Notes: a model not told the origin generated them from the sequence alone. A stretch of 64,000 nucleotides of DNA from Alteraurantiacibacter buctensis (GCF_009827655.1 NZ_WTYV01000005.1:248001-312000); one strand, 5' to 3'. Numbered from the stretch's first letter, positions 15,673-25,217 are shown. A program made the numbers and translations.

Positions 15673-15702
15673 TTGTCGTAAGATGTAATGTTACATTATA
15701 AC
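15673..15702 (+). promoter_or_regulatory. tonB promoter with palindromic operator in the spacer
   Basis: TTGTCG (15673) and TATAAC (15697) are spaced by 18 bp. Within the spacer lies the perfect palindrome ATGTAA-TG-TTACAT (15683-15696), ending immediately at the -10 box, where a bound repressor would block polymerase. The surrounding 50 bp are markedly AT-rich. An iron-responsive regulator would suit a tonB gene, but the regulator cannot be identified from sequence. Confidence 0.5.
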
Positions 15703-15757
15703 ACGCCGAGTCGAGGCACGAGACCTAGGCCGGCGACAAGAGAGGAGTGGAAAGCCG

Positions 15758-16435
15758 ATGGCCTATCTCGACCACAATCACAGCCACAAGCGCCTGGCCG
15801 GGGTTACCGGCGTGGCACTGGTGCATATCGTGCTTGCCCTGGGCCTGACGGCGGGGCTGGCAATCGACTATATCCGGCCGGCACCGCCCCCGCCGTTCGA
15901 AGGCGGGCAGATTCCCTTGCCGCCGCCCCCGCCGCCAGACACCAGGGAACAGCCGGACCCGGTCGATCCGCGGGTGCCGCCCACCGCACCGGAGCGGCCG
16001 GTTGACCTGAACCTTCCCCCGCCCCTGCCCCCGGTTCCGCCAACCCCCACGGACGAGCAGATCACCTACACCGGCGGCACCGACATTCCGCTGCCGACGC
16101 CGCCACAGCCCCCGGAACCCCCGCGCCCGCCGCTGGTCACCCCGCGCGGACCGGTCCCCGCCAATGGCCCCGCCGGCTGGGTAACCACGGATGACTATCC
16201 GCGCATCGCCATCAGCCGCGAGTATGAGGGCACCACGCGCTACCAGGTCACTGTGGGGTCCAACGGTCGCGTGCAGGGCTGCAGCGTGGTCGCCAGCAGC
16301 GGGTTCGAAGTGCTGGACCGGACCGTCTGCGACAGGATCGAGCGCCGCGCCCGTTTCCGTCCCGGCATCGACCGCAACGGCGTGGAAGTGGCCGGCATCT
16401 ATACCGGTTCGGTCAGCTGGCAGCTACCGGACTAG
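15758..16435 (+). CDS. TonB-family energy transducer
   Basis: A 225-residue TonB protein. A short basic cytoplasmic start is followed by one transmembrane helix (about residues 13-36), a long Pro-rich periplasmic linker (about 41-130) and a C-terminal TonB domain (YEGTTRYQVTVGSNGRVQ onward, with SGFEVLD and RRARFRP). It would couple the ExbB/ExbD proton motor to outer-membrane TonB-dependent receptors; neither exbBD nor a receptor gene is nearby. AGGAG lies upstream of the ATG at 15758. Sphingomonads usually carry several TonB paralogues. Confidence 0.9.
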   Translation: MAYLDHNHSHKRLAGVTGVALVHIVLALGLTAGLAIDYIRPAPPPPFEGGQIPLPPPPPPDTREQPDPVDPRVPPTAPERPVDLNLPPPLPPVPPTPTDEQITYTGGTDIPLPTPPQPPEPPRPPLVTPRGPVPANGPAGWVTTDDYPRIAISREYEGTTRYQVTVGSNGRVQGCSVVASSGFEVLDRTVCDRIERRARFRPGIDRNGVEVAGIYTGSVSWQLPD

Positions 16436-16470
16436 ACCAGGTCCGTGGCCCTGTCCGGACGGGTCGTCTG

Positions 16471-16683
16471 TCAGCGGGCGGCGGGCGCACTCTCCGCGTC
16501 CGCCGCTTCCGCATCCTGCGGCGGAGGCAACTGCCAGATCACCACGTTGCCCAGCAGCACCAGTGCCATCACCACCATCAGCAGAGTTTGCAGGTTGGGT
16601 CCGTTGCGGCGGTACTGGTACCAGCCGCCCCACAGCAGGGCGACCATGGCCAACATGGCCAGCGAAAGGGCGAAATCGTTCAT
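16471..16683 (-). CDS. Small two-helix membrane protein
   Basis: A 70-residue protein with two predicted transmembrane helices (about residues 4-24 and 34-53) joined by a short basic loop containing YQYRRNGPNL, and an acidic Ala/Glu/Pro-rich tail. I do not recognise a named family. The ATG at 16683 is followed immediately by the hydrophobic stretch. It is convergent with tonB (35 bp between stops) and divergent from the DUF885 gene. Confidence 0.65.
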   Translation of the reverse strand: MNDFALSLAMLAMVALLWGGWYQYRRNGPNLQTLLMVVMALVLLGNVVIWQLPPPQDAEAADAESAPAAR

Positions 16684-16777
16684 GGTGCAGCCGTCATAGA
16701 GCCGGCCTCGCCCCGCCGCCAGCGGGAGATTGGCGCCGGCGATTGACAGGCACGGTTTCGCCTGCAACCACCTGTCC

Positions 16778-18613
16778 ATGCTCGAAAACACCCTTTTCAC
16801 CCGGCGCCAGGCGCTGGGGACGCTGGCCGCCGGCACTGCGCTGGTCACCCTGCCCGGCTGCGCCACCACGCAGACACTCAGCGCATCGCAGGCCGGCACT
16901 GCCACGCTCGATGCCATTGTCTGGCGGCTGATGACCGCCGAGCCGGAACGCGCCACCTCGCTGGGCGTGGACACGGGCGAGCACGCCGCGCTGCGCGGGC
17001 TGTCCACCGATGTCTCGCTGGCGGGGCTGGCCGCAGAAGCCGCCATGCTGCGGCAGGACCTCGCACTGGTTCGCGCGACCGACACCAGCGGCATGGACGA
17101 CGCCACCCGCACCAGCTTTGCCGTGGTCGAAAGCGCCTATGCCACCGCGCTTGAGGGGCTGGCGATGCCCTATGGGTCGGTCTCGATCGGCTCGTGGCGC
17201 AATTCGCCCTATACCGTGATCCAGAACGTGGGCGGCTATATCGACATGCCGCGCTTCTTCGATAGCGACCAGCAGATCGAGACGACCGCCGATGCGGAGG
17301 CGTACCTGGTCCGCCTGTCCGCCTTTCCGGCGCAACTGGATGGCGAGCTGGAGCGGCTGCAGGCCGCGCGGGAGATGGGCCTCGTGCCGCCCGACTTCCT
17401 GCTGGCCAAGGCCATCGGCCAGATGGAACAGTCGATCGCCGATGCGGCCGGCGGCGGCGCGCTGGTGGAATCGCTGGTCCGCCGCACGAGAGAAAAGGGC
17501 CTGCCCGGCCAGTGGCAGGCACGCGCAGAAGCCGTGGTGAAGGGCCCGGTGCAAGCCGCCCTGCAGCGCCAGCTTGCCGAACTGCGGCTGGAAGCAGGGC
17601 AAGCCACCAGCGAGGCGGGCATGTGGTCGCGCCCGCGGGGTGACGAATACTACGCCTGGGCGCTGAAGGCGGCGACCACCACCACGCTGACCCCGGCGGA
17701 AATCCATCAGATCGGCATGGAGCAACTGGCCGAGATCCACGGCCGGATGGACCCGATCCTGCGCGACCTGGGCTACACTCGGGGCACGGCCGGCCAGCGC
17801 ATGGTGGAACTCAGCCGCGATCCGCGTTTCCAGTTTGCCGATGGCGATCCGGGCCGTGCGGAAATCATGGCCTTCATCGCCGAGCGGGTGGACTGGATCC
17901 GCGCGCAGATGCCGCGCGCTTTCGAACGCATCGTGCCCGCGCGCCTCGAAGTGCGCCGCCTGCCGCTGGCCGAGGAGCCGGGCGCGCCCACGGCCTATGG
18001 CGGATCGGGCAGCAAGGATGGCGCGATCCCGGGCAAGATGTGGATCAACCTGCGCACCACCGACCTGCATCGCAAGTACGACATCCCCACCCTGGTCCAC
18101 CATGAGACCATTCCCGGCCACGTGTGGGAGGGTGAATATTCCAACCAGCTCAGCCTGATCCGCTCGGTGCTGTCGTTCAGCGCCTTTTCCGAAGGTTGGG
18201 CGCTCTATGCCGAGGTGCTGGCCGACGAGCTGGGCGCCTATGACGAGAACCCCGCCTGGCGGCTGGGCTACCTGCAGGACCAGGCCTATCGCGCCGCGCG
18301 GCTGGTGGTGGATACCGGGATGCACGCGATGCGCTGGAGCCGCGCCCGCGCCGCCGCTTTCTTCCAGGAACAGGTGGGCAAGGAGGAGGCCGAAGCGGCC
18401 AACGAGATCGACCGCTATTGCAGTTGGCCCGGCCAGGCCTGTGCCTACAAGATCGGGCAGACCGAGATTCTGCGCCTGCGCCAGCACGCGCGCGACCGCC
18501 TCGCTGCCCGGTTCGACCTGCGCGCCTTCAACCAGGCAGTGGTCGATGGCGGCAACTGCCCGCTGGATGTGCTGCAGGCCAACGTGGAGCGGCACATCGC
18601 AGGGCGCGCCTGA
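16778..18613 (+). CDS. DUF885 family putative metallopeptidase, Tat-type lipoprotein
   Basis: A 611-residue DUF885 protein. The N-terminus carries a twin-arginine-like FTRRQALGTLA motif and a lipobox (TLPGC at about residues 25-29), so it is probably exported folded and lipid-anchored. The family's HETIPGH motif (in LVHHETIPGHVWEGEY) resembles a zinc-peptidase site; AFSEGWALYAE and a late RYCSWPGQACAYKIG block are also typical. Distant relationship to carboxypeptidase-like M2/M3 enzymes is suggested for the family, with substrate unknown. Its own ribosome site is weak. Confidence 0.82.
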   Translation: MLENTLFTRRQALGTLAAGTALVTLPGCATTQTLSASQAGTATLDAIVWRLMTAEPERATSLGVDTGEHAALRGLSTDVSLAGLAAEAAMLRQDLALVRATDTSGMDDATRTSFAVVESAYATALEGLAMPYGSVSIGSWRNSPYTVIQNVGGYIDMPRFFDSDQQIETTADAEAYLVRLSAFPAQLDGELERLQAAREMGLVPPDFLLAKAIGQMEQSIADAAGGGALVESLVRRTREKGLPGQWQARAEAVVKGPVQAALQRQLAELRLEAGQATSEAGMWSRPRGDEYYAWALKAATTTTLTPAEIHQIGMEQLAEIHGRMDPILRDLGYTRGTAGQRMVELSRDPRFQFADGDPGRAEIMAFIAERVDWIRAQMPRAFERIVPARLEVRRLPLAEEPGAPTAYGGSGSKDGAIPGKMWINLRTTDLHRKYDIPTLVHHETIPGHVWEGEYSNQLSLIRSVLSFSAFSEGWALYAEVLADELGAYDENPAWRLGYLQDQAYRAARLVVDTGMHAMRWSRARAAAFFQEQVGKEEAEAANEIDRYCSWPGQACAYKIGQTEILRLRQHARDRLAARFDLRAFNQAVVDGGNCPLDVLQANVERHIAGRA

Positions 18614-18713
18614 GACGGCGTGGTTAGCGGCACGCTAGGCGCTTTCGGCAACCGGAAATTTACCAGCGCAGGCCACTCCGTATTCACCATCCGTTGGTGA
18701 AAGGTCCGCCACC

Positions 18714-18878
18714 ATGCTCTATCTTTCTGCCACTGCCGCCCTGGCCGGCGGCGTTGGACTGGCGATGATCCCCCATCACCGCAACCCGACCAAACGCCTG
18801 CTGCAGCGCGGGGGCGCGGCAGCAGTGTTCGGCCTGGGCCTGTTTGGCACCATGCTGGCATTGGTCATGGGCGGCTGA
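18714..18878 (+). CDS. Small hydrophobic protein, 54 residues
   Basis: A 55-codon reading frame (ATG 18714, TGA 18876) encodes a protein with two hydrophobic segments (about residues 2-21 and 35-53) separated by the basic loop HHRNPTKRLLQRG. AAAGG lies about 10 bp before the ATG. I do not recognise the family. It is separated from the DUF885 gene by 100 bp and is convergent with the lipoprotein gene that follows. The two-helix hairpin design and positive loop support a real membrane protein. Confidence 0.55.
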   Translation: MLYLSATAALAGGVGLAMIPHHRNPTKRLLQRGGAAAVFGLGLFGTMLALVMGG

Positions 18879-18895
18879 GGCGGCCCACCACATTC

Positions 18896-19171
18896 CTACT
18901 GCGGGGTTGCGTCCAGTTCGTCTGCGGCATCTTCGAGGTCGTCCTTGATCTGCTCACCCTCGGCGCGGATCACGTCGGCCTGCTGCTCGGCCACTTCCTC
19001 GTTCGGGCCGCCCTCTTCAACCGCCTCGACCATGTCGGCTTCGGCTTCGTAGCTTTCGTCGATCGCTTCGGCGACGTCCTCCGTCTGGTTCTCGGCAGCA
19101 CTGTCGCAGGCGGCCAGGGCAAGCGCGGGGACGGCGAGGATGGCGGTGGCGGCAAGGCGGGCAAGGGTCAT
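18896..19171 (-). CDS. Small acidic lipoprotein, paralogue A
   Basis: A 91-residue predicted lipoprotein: signal peptide with lipobox ALAAC (Cys near residue 22), then a strongly acidic, Ala/Glu/Asp-rich sequence that should form a helix or coiled coil (EAIDESYEAEADMVEAVEE, later EGEQIKDDLEDAADELD). GGAGAGAAG precedes the ATG at 19171. It is a clear paralogue of the gene starting at 19570 and follows it on the same strand. Function is unknown. Confidence 0.75.
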   Translation of the reverse strand: MTLARLAATAILAVPALALAACDSAAENQTEDVAEAIDESYEAEADMVEAVEEGGPNEEVAEQQADVIRAEGEQIKDDLEDAADELDATPQ

Positions 19172-19291
19172 GGTCTTCTCTCCCAATGATGCTGACTCAG
19201 GCAAAATTTAGCGAAACGGCGCCGGGACCAGAGTCCCGACGCCGCTCGTCTGTTCCTGAAGGGGGGAACACTTTTCAGGGCAAGCCGCCGC

Positions 19292-19570
19292 TTACTGCGG
19301 CAGGTTGTTGTCCATTTCGTCGGCCGCGTCTTCCATGGCGTCCTTGGTGGCTTCGCCTTCGGCTTCGATGGCATCGGCCTGGGCTTCGCCGGCTTCTTCC
19401 ATCCCGGTGCCGTCGGTTGCGTCCTCGATCGAGTCAGCCTGCATTTCGGCAGCTTCGTCGATGGCTTCAGCCGAATCTTCGACAGCGTTTTCCTGCGCGC
19501 TGTCGCAAGCTGCGAGGGCCATGGCCGAGGCGAAGAGGGCGGAAGCGCCCAGGATGCGGAAAGTCTTCAT
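19292..19570 (-). CDS. Small acidic lipoprotein, paralogue B
   Basis: A 92-residue lipoprotein with signal peptide and lipobox ALAAC, followed by an acidic helical tail that mirrors its neighbour: CDSAQENAVEDSAEAIDEA against CDSAAENQTEDVAEAIDES, and a C-terminal ATKDAMEDAADEMD against IKDDLEDAADELD. The pair is a tandem duplication. The sequence has almost no aromatic or basic residues after the signal. A periplasm-facing membrane-anchored helix is inferred; no function is known to me. Confidence 0.75.
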   Translation of the reverse strand: MKTFRILGASALFASAMALAACDSAQENAVEDSAEAIDEAAEMQADSIEDATDGTGMEEAGEAQADAIEAEGEATKDAMEDAADEMDNNLPQ

Positions 19571-19692
19571 GGTTTTGGTCTCCGTGACGAGTTTGACGAA
19601 CTCCACGGTGAGACGAACCGCACCCTGATCGGTTCCCGGAATGCGGCAGCACTTTGGCAGAAATGTGCGCCCGCGCCGCTTTGTCGCCGGAA

Positions 19693-20016
19693 TTAGCCCT
19701 TGCCGAACAAGCCTTTGGCCATATCCGTCAGGTCATCCAGAGGATTGCCATCGCCGTCGCGATCGAGGATCGAGGCGAACTGGGTGAGCGAACCCTCACC
19801 GCCGATGTGGCCCACGATCTGGTTCAGCACCGCCGGGTCCAGTCCGGTCGCCGCGGCGGCGTGCTCCACGGTATCGCCCTGCATCTGGTGCCCGCGACCC
19901 AGCGCGGCGATGGCGGCTTCCGCCATCCTGGGGGAGATGCCCACCTTCTCGGCCAGGTTGACCACGTCATCCGGCGAACCGGCGATGCTTTGCAGCAGGC
20001 TGTCGAAAATACTCAT
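19693..20016 (-). CDS. DUF937/YidB-like protein with a calcium-loop-like motif
   Basis: A 107-residue protein with an N-terminal helical part (MSIFDSLLQSI, NLAEKVGISPRMAEAAIAALG) resembling the DUF937/YidB family, and near the C-terminus the segment DRDGDGNPLDDL, which has the D-x-D-x-D-G spacing of EF-hand or dockerin calcium loops. Family function is not established. GAGGAG lies about 10 bp before the ATG at 20016; an upstream in-frame start would add about 14 residues without similarity. Confidence 0.7.
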   Translation of the reverse strand: MSIFDSLLQSIAGSPDDVVNLAEKVGISPRMAEAAIAALGRGHQMQGDTVEHAAAATGLDPAVLNQIVGHIGGEGSLTQFASILDRDGDGNPLDDLTDMAKGLFGKG

Positions 20017-20083
20017 CGCATGCGACTCCTCGTCCTTCTGGATCCTCGCAGGCATCTTCCGCCTACCGGGACGCAGTTGCAAG

Positions 20084-20533
20084 TCAGCATTCGGCCAGCG
20101 GGCGCAGGTCCGGTTCCACCCAGCCACGCCGCGCCGCGCGGGAAAACAGCCGGTCACGCGACCAGAACCGCAAGGGATAGTCGCGCCGCCCGCGCTCGCT
20201 GGCCAGCAGGCGGTTGACGCGCCCGACCAGGCTGCCTGCGATATCGGCCTCAAGATGCGCCGCCACGGCCAGCACGTAGAACCGGGTTATCGTCTCGTGA
20301 TAGCCCTGCGTCTCGTCGTTCACCCCGCCCACGGCCACGTTGTAGCCGGCGATGGTGCCGGGCAGGTCGCGCAGGGGCACGAAGTCGGGATATTCGAGCA
20401 GCAGGCAGGTGCAGGCGGCCAAGTGCGCCTCATGCGTCCACTCGGGCCGTGGCAGGCTGCGGTCGAGCAATCCGCGCGTCACGTGGCGCACGGCTTCATC
20501 GCTGGCAAAAAGGCGGATCGGGTGGTCGGTCAT
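20084..20533 (-). CDS. Conserved hypothetical protein
   Basis: A 149-residue soluble protein that I cannot assign to a characterised family. Distinct features are an N-terminal WTHEAHLAAC and a central GGVNDETQGYHETITRFY, both rich in His and acidic residues that could bind a metal or form an active site. It has no signal peptide or membrane segment. It sits between the DUF937-like gene and pckA, all on the minus strand, but spacing of 59-67 bp does not prove an operon. Confidence 0.7.
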   Translation of the reverse strand: MTDHPIRLFASDEAVRHVTRGLLDRSLPRPEWTHEAHLAACTCLLLEYPDFVPLRDLPGTIAGYNVAVGGVNDETQGYHETITRFYVLAVAAHLEADIAGSLVGRVNRLLASERGRRDYPLRFWSRDRLFSRAARRGWVEPDLRPLAEC

Positions 20534-20592
20534 CGGAGGGGAATTCCCGGGTCGTCTTGGTGGCGGCCCGGGAGTTTCCCTTCCGGACCAGG

Positions 20593-22206
20593 TCAGGCGG
20601 CGGAAGCGGGCGCGGCCTGGCGCACCCCTTCGTCCACGTAGGCGTTGAATTGCTGGAAGTTGTCGACGAACAGCTGCACCAGCTTCTGCGCAGTCTGGTC
20701 GTATTCCTCGCCATCGGCCCAGGTGCTGCGCGGATCGAGGATCTTCATGTCCACCCCGGCCGCTTCCAGCGCGGGCACATAGACCGGAACTTCAAAGCCG
20801 AAGTTCTCGTCCTTGCGGAATTCCACGCTGTCCAGCGAGCCATCGAGCACCGCGTTCAGCAGGGTGCGGGTGCCCTTGATCGGCATCCGCTTGCCCACGC
20901 CGTACTTGCCGCCGGTCCAGCCGGTGTTGAACAGCCAGCACTGCGCCCCGCCCTTGGCGATCCGTTCCTTCAGCAGGTTGCCATAGACGCTGGGGTGGCG
21001 CGGCATGAAGGCAGCACCGAAGCAGGTGGAGAAGGTGGCTTCCGGCTCGGTCACGCCAATCTCGGTACCGGCAACCTTGGCGGTGTAGCCGCTGAGGAAG
21101 TAGTACATCGCCTGGTCCGGCGTGAGGCGCGCGATCGGGGGCAGCACGCCGAAGGCATCGGCGGTCAGCATGATCACGTTGCTGGGTGCCGGACCGAGGT
21201 TCTTCTCGCTGGTGTTCGGGATGAACTCGATCGGATAGGCGCCGCGGGTGTTCTCGGTCTTGCTCTTGTCGTCGAAGTCAAGCTCGCGCGTGTCTTCGTC
21301 CATCGCCACGTTCTCGAGGATCGTGCCGAACATCTGCGTGGTGGCGTAGATCTCGGGCTCACCCTCGGCCGAGAGGTTGATCATCTTGGCGTAGCAGCCG
21401 CCTTCGAAGTTGAACACGGCCTGGTCCGACCAGCCATGCTCGTCATCGCCGATCAGCGTGCGGCTGGCATCGGCGGACAACGTGGTCTTACCGGTACCCG
21501 ACAGGCCGAAGAAGATCGCGCTCTTGCCGTCAGCGCCAATGTTGGCGCTGCAGTGCATCGGCATCACGCCCTGTGCGGGCAGCAGGAAGTTGAGCAGGCC
21601 GAACACGCCCTTCTTCATTTCGCCCGAATATTCGGTGTTGCCAATCAGGATCAGCTTTTCGGTGAAGTTGACCGCAATCACGGTGTCGCTGCGGCAGCCG
21701 TGGCGCTCGGGGTTCGCCTTGAAGCTGGGCAGGTTGATGATGGTGTATTCGGGCGCGAAACCGGCCAGTTCCTCCGCCGTGGGGCGCACCAGCAGGGTGC
21801 GGATGAACAGGTTGTGCCAGGCCATCTGGGTGATCACGCGCACGTTCACGCGGTATTCCGGCTGGCTGCCGCCGAACAGGTCAGCCACGTAGAGTTCCGG
21901 CTGGTCCTTCACGTGGGCCAGAAAATCGGCCTTCAGGTTGGCCCAGTGCTCCCCGGCCATCGGCTGGTTGATGGTGCCCCAGTTGATCGTGTCTTCGGTG
22001 GTGGCATCGCGGACGATGTACTTGTCCTTCACGCTGCGGCCGGTGAACTTGCCGGTATCCACCAGCAGGGCACCGTGCTTGGTCAGCTTGCCCTCGCCCT
22101 TCTTGAGGGCGTGTTCGACCAGTGCCGAAGTGCCCAGGTTGGCATGAATGGTGGCATCGGTAGCGATGCCCTGGCTGGCAAGCGTAACACCAAGCGTCGT
22201 CGACAC
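20593..22206 (-). CDS. pckA: Phosphoenolpyruvate carboxykinase (ATP)
   Basis: A 537-residue ATP-dependent PEP carboxykinase, which converts oxaloacetate to PEP in gluconeogenesis. The kinase loop [11 protein letters not shown], the metal/oxaloacetate region [11 protein letters not shown] and [15 protein letters not shown] are characteristic. The start is GTG at 22206 with GGGGAG seven bases upstream. It is transcribed away from chvI-chvG; this divergent pairing is conserved in alphaproteobacteria and suggests that the two-component system or the PTS module controls gluconeogenic flux. Confidence 0.95.
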   Translation of the reverse strand: MSTTLGVTLASQGIATDATIHANLGTSALVEHALKKGEGKLTKHGALLVDTGKFTGRSVKDKYIVRDATTEDTINWGTINQPMAGEHWANLKADFLAHVKDQPELYVADLFGGSQPEYRVNVRVITQMAWHNLFIRTLLVRPTAEELAGFAPEYTIINLPSFKANPERHGCRSDTVIAVNFTEKLILIGNTEYSGEMKKGVFGLLNFLLPAQGVMPMHCSANIGADGKSAIFFGLSGTGKTTLSADASRTLIGDDEHGWSDQAVFNFEGGCYAKMINLSAEGEPEIYATTQMFGTILENVAMDEDTRELDFDDKSKTENTRGAYPIEFIPNTSEKNLGPAPSNVIMLTADAFGVLPPIARLTPDQAMYYFLSGYTAKVAGTEIGVTEPEATFSTCFGAAFMPRHPSVYGNLLKERIAKGGAQCWLFNTGWTGGKYGVGKRMPIKGTRTLLNAVLDGSLDSVEFRKDENFGFEVPVYVPALEAAGVDMKILDPRSTWADGEEYDQTAQKLVQLFVDNFQQFNAYVDEGVRQAAPASAA

Positions 22207-22455
22207 AGACGATCTCCCCGCAGCAAATTGTGAAAACCAAGCTCTAAAAGGAACCGCGCTCCCACACGGCTTGGGGATGGCCCTTAGTTGCAGCAACCCC
22301 GCTCGTCAATTTGCCCCGCGACGGGCAGAGGCCGAAATTCCGTATTACGATGATCGACAGCATCGATTTTGCCGTGCAAGACATTGTTTCCGCCCCGCCC
22401 CGGCACTACTCAATTGCTCCGAAGGGTGGTGCAGCATTTTGTGGAGCGTGAGACG

Positions 22456-23214
22456 ATGAGCAGCGACCTGGTGCTGGATTCCGGACCGGACTTCGATGCC
22501 CAGCGCACCATCGCGCTGGTGGATGATGACCGCAACATCCTGACCACCCTGTCCATCGCCCTGCAATCGGAAGGCTATGCCACGCGCGTATATTCCGATG
22601 GCGAGGCGGCGCTGGCGGCGCTGCGCTCAAACCCGCCGGACCTGGCTGTGTTCGACATCAAGATGCCGCGCATGGACGGGCTGGAGCTGCTCCGCCGCTT
22701 GCGTGAGACCAGCAGCCTGCCGGTGATCTTCCTGACCAGCAAGGACGAGGAGGCCGACGAGGAAGTGGGCCTGGCCATGGGGGCCGACGACTATATCTCC
22801 AAGCCCTTCAGCCAGCGCCTGCTGCTGGCCCGCATCCGCGCCATCCTGCGCCGCGCGGGGCCAGTGCAAGACAGCGGCGGGGAAGCCCCCGAGGCCGCCA
22901 CCAGCGACAGCATGGTGATCGAGCGCGGACGGCTACGGATGGACCCGGCGCGCCACCAGGTGACCTGGGGCGGCAAGCCGGTAAGCCTGACGGTGACGGA
23001 ATTCCTGATCCTGGAAGCGCTCGCCGCCCGGCCCGGCGTGATCAAGAGCCGCAACCAGCTGATGGATGCCGCCTATCCGGACGACATCTTCGTGGACGAT
23101 CGCACGGTGGACAGCCACATCAAGCGCCTGCGCCGCAAGTTCCGCGCGGTGGACAACGATTTCGGCGCGATCGAGACGCTCTACGGGGCGGGCTACTCGT
23201 TCTCCGATGGCTGA
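22456..23214 (+). CDS. chvI: ChvI-like response regulator (OmpR family)
   Basis: A 252-residue OmpR/PhoB-type regulator. The receiver domain has DDD near the start, the phospho-acceptor Asp in [18 protein letters not shown], and the Lys in ISKPF; the winged-helix domain ends in [11 protein letters not shown] and YGAGYSF. Pairing with the kinase downstream and pckA upstream identifies it as the ChvI orthologue, which in rhizobia responds to acid and envelope stress. Its stop lies inside the chvG start region (8-bp overlap). Confidence 0.9.
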   Translation: MSSDLVLDSGPDFDAQRTIALVDDDRNILTTLSIALQSEGYATRVYSDGEAALAALRSNPPDLAVFDIKMPRMDGLELLRRLRETSSLPVIFLTSKDEEADEEVGLAMGADDYISKPFSQRLLLARIRAILRRAGPVQDSGGEAPEAATSDSMVIERGRLRMDPARHQVTWGGKPVSLTVTEFLILEALAARPGVIKSRNQLMDAAYPDDIFVDDRTVDSHIKRLRRKFRAVDNDFGAIETLYGAGYSFSDG

Positions 23215-24763
23215 CACGATCAGTCCCGGCCGGCTGGAGCGGATGGCGCGGCCGCTGGGCGGGTCGCTCACCGCGCGCACGCTGGCGGTCAACCTGATCC
23301 CGCTGCTGCTGCTGGCAGGCGGACTGTTCTTCCTCGATTCCTATCGCCGGCAACTGCTGCAGGAGCGCTTCAACCTAGCGCGGATCGAGGCGCAGATCGC
23401 CGCCGAAGCACTGTCCGGCGCCACCCGCGCGCGGCAGGAAGCGCTGATGATCCAGATCGGCAAGGAACAGCACCTGCGCCTGCGGATGTACAACCCGGCG
23501 GGCGAGCTGGATGCCGACAGCTTCGCCCTGGCCCCGCCCAGCTTCGTGTTCGACGATCCAGTGGCCGAACCCTTCCTGGAAGACTTCGCCCGCTGGACCG
23601 ACAGCGCGGTGAACGTGCTGGTCGGCGCGCCCTCGCCCGCCCCCTACCTGGAACCGCAAAGCACCCGCGCCGATGCCTGGCCCGAAGTGGTCCGCGCACG
23701 CGAACTGGGCTATACCCAGATCGAGCTGCTCAGCGCGCCCGATGGCACCCCGGTGATCAACACCGCCGCGCCCGTGGGCGTGCAGGGCTATACCCTGCTG
23801 ACCACCCGCAATGCGGTGGACATCACCCAGTCGGTGCGCAACGCCCGCTCGCAACTGCTCAGCGCCATCGGCATTGCGCTGATGGTCTCGATCGTCCTGT
23901 CGCTCTACCTCGCCAACACCATCATCCAGCCGCTGCGCCGGCTGGTGCGCGCCGCCGTGGCCGTGCGCACCGGGCGCGAGCGCGAGGTGGAAGTTCCGCG
24001 CATGAGCGAGCGGGGCGACGAGATCGGCGTGCTGGCCCGCGCCGTTTCCGACATGACCGGCACCCTCAGGCACCGGATCGACGCGGTGGAGAGCTTTGCC
24101 GCCGACGTGGCGCACGAGATCAAGAACCCGCTCGCGTCCCTGCGCAGCGCCATCGAAAGCCTGCCCAAGGTGAAGGACGAGGCCCTGCGCGGGCAGTTGA
24201 TCGAGGTGGCCGCGCACGATGTGCAGCGGATCGACCGGCTGGTGTCCGACATTTCCGAAGCCAGCCGCATCGATGCCGAGATCAGCCGCGCCAAGTTCGA
24301 GGCGGTGGACCTGGGCCGCATGGTCGGCCACCTGATCGCCGCGCGCGAGGAGCGCGGGCTCAACCTCGGGCGGCGGATCGAGCTTGCCGTGAACGGCCAC
24401 CGCACCGTGGTGATGGGCGTGGCCCTGCGGCTGGAACGGATCATCAGCAACCTGCTCGACAATGCCATCTCGTTCTCGCCCGAAGGGGGCGCGGTGGAGG
24501 TGCGGGTGGAACGGCAGGGGGAACGGGTGGTCACCACTGTCAGCGACCACGGCCCGGGCATCGCACCCGACAAGCGCGAGGACGTGTTCCGCCGGTTCCA
24601 TTCCGACCGGCCGGATGCCGAAGGCTTCGGCCACCACTCCGGCTTGGGCCTGGCCATCGCCCGCACCATTGCCGAGGCGCATGGCGGATCGCTCTACGTG
24701 GCGGACCGGAGCGACGGCGCACCGGGTGCCTGCCTCGTGCTGGACTTGCCCGGTGTCGAGTGA
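23207..24763 (+). CDS. chvG: ChvG-like sensor histidine kinase
   Basis: A 518-residue membrane kinase: first transmembrane helix at about residues 28-46, a periplasmic sensor region of some 170 residues, second helix near residues 220-243, HAMP, then the H-box [16 protein letters not shown] with the phospho-His, N-box [10 protein letters not shown], and G-boxes DHGPGI and [10 protein letters not shown]. It would phosphorylate ChvI. The ATG at 23207 overlaps the chvI end. The downstream hprK starts 10 bp after its stop, so kinase and PTS genes are probably one transcript. Confidence 0.92.
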   Translation: MADTISPGRLERMARPLGGSLTARTLAVNLIPLLLLAGGLFFLDSYRRQLLQERFNLARIEAQIAAEALSGATRARQEALMIQIGKEQHLRLRMYNPAGELDADSFALAPPSFVFDDPVAEPFLEDFARWTDSAVNVLVGAPSPAPYLEPQSTRADAWPEVVRARELGYTQIELLSAPDGTPVINTAAPVGVQGYTLLTTRNAVDITQSVRNARSQLLSAIGIALMVSIVLSLYLANTIIQPLRRLVRAAVAVRTGREREVEVPRMSERGDEIGVLARAVSDMTGTLRHRIDAVESFAADVAHEIKNPLASLRSAIESLPKVKDEALRGQLIEVAAHDVQRIDRLVSDISEASRIDAEISRAKFEAVDLGRMVGHLIAAREERGLNLGRRIELAVNGHRTVVMGVALRLERIISNLLDNAISFSPEGGAVEVRVERQGERVVTTVSDHGPGIAPDKREDVFRRFHSDRPDAEGFGHHSGLGLAIARTIAEAHGGSLYVADRSDGAPGACLVLDLPGVE

Positions 24764-24773
24764 GGGGGGTGGC

Positions 24774-25217
24774 ATGACGCCGCTGCTGCACCAGGCGACC
24801 GGGGTGCTGGTGGACGGGCGCGTGGTGCTGATCGAGGGTGAGCCGGGCAGCGGCAAGAGTGCCCTCGCCCTCGCCCTGATCGACCGTGGCGCGCTGCTGG
24901 TGGGGGATGACGGGGTGGCGCTGGAACGGCGCGGCGGCCACCTGTGGGCCAGCCCCCCACCGCACACCGCCGGCCTGATCGAGATCCGCAACGTTGGGCT
25001 GGCGCGGCTGCCCTGTACCGAGGGGCAGGTGGGGCTGGTGCTGCGGCTCGATGCTGCCGCCCCGCGCTTCGTGGAGCAGGCAGCGCAGGTGACCCTGGCA
25101 GGCGTGGAGCTGCCGCTGCTGGCGCTCTATCCCGCTACGCCCGCCCTGCCCTTGCGTGCCGAATGGGCCGTGCGCCTCCACGCGCTGCCGCGCCACGATA
25201 CGGACCAAGGTTCCTAG
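24774..25217 (+). CDS. hprK: HPr kinase/phosphorylase, short alphaproteobacterial form
   Basis: A 147-residue HprK that lacks the N-terminal domain of the Firmicutes enzyme and consists of the catalytic domain alone. The P-loop GEPGSGKSAL spans about residues 22-31 and LVGDDGVAL follows. It phosphorylates or dephosphorylates a serine of HPr, here probably Ser49 of the HPr encoded about 2 kb downstream. The truncated form is normal in alphaproteobacteria. GAGGGGGGT precedes the ATG at 24774. Confidence 0.88.
   Translation: MTPLLHQATGVLVDGRVVLIEGEPGSGKSALALALIDRGALLVGDDGVALERRGGHLWASPPPHTAGLIEIRNVGLARLPCTEGQVGLVLRLDAAAPRFVEQAAQVTLAGVELPLLALYPATPALPLRAEWAVRLHALPRHDTDQGS

Noticed and set aside
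16694-18595. Minus-strand frame of 633 codons opposite the DUF885 gene
   Set aside because: The plus strand has the DUF885 motifs and a signal sequence; the antisense has no recognisable feature.
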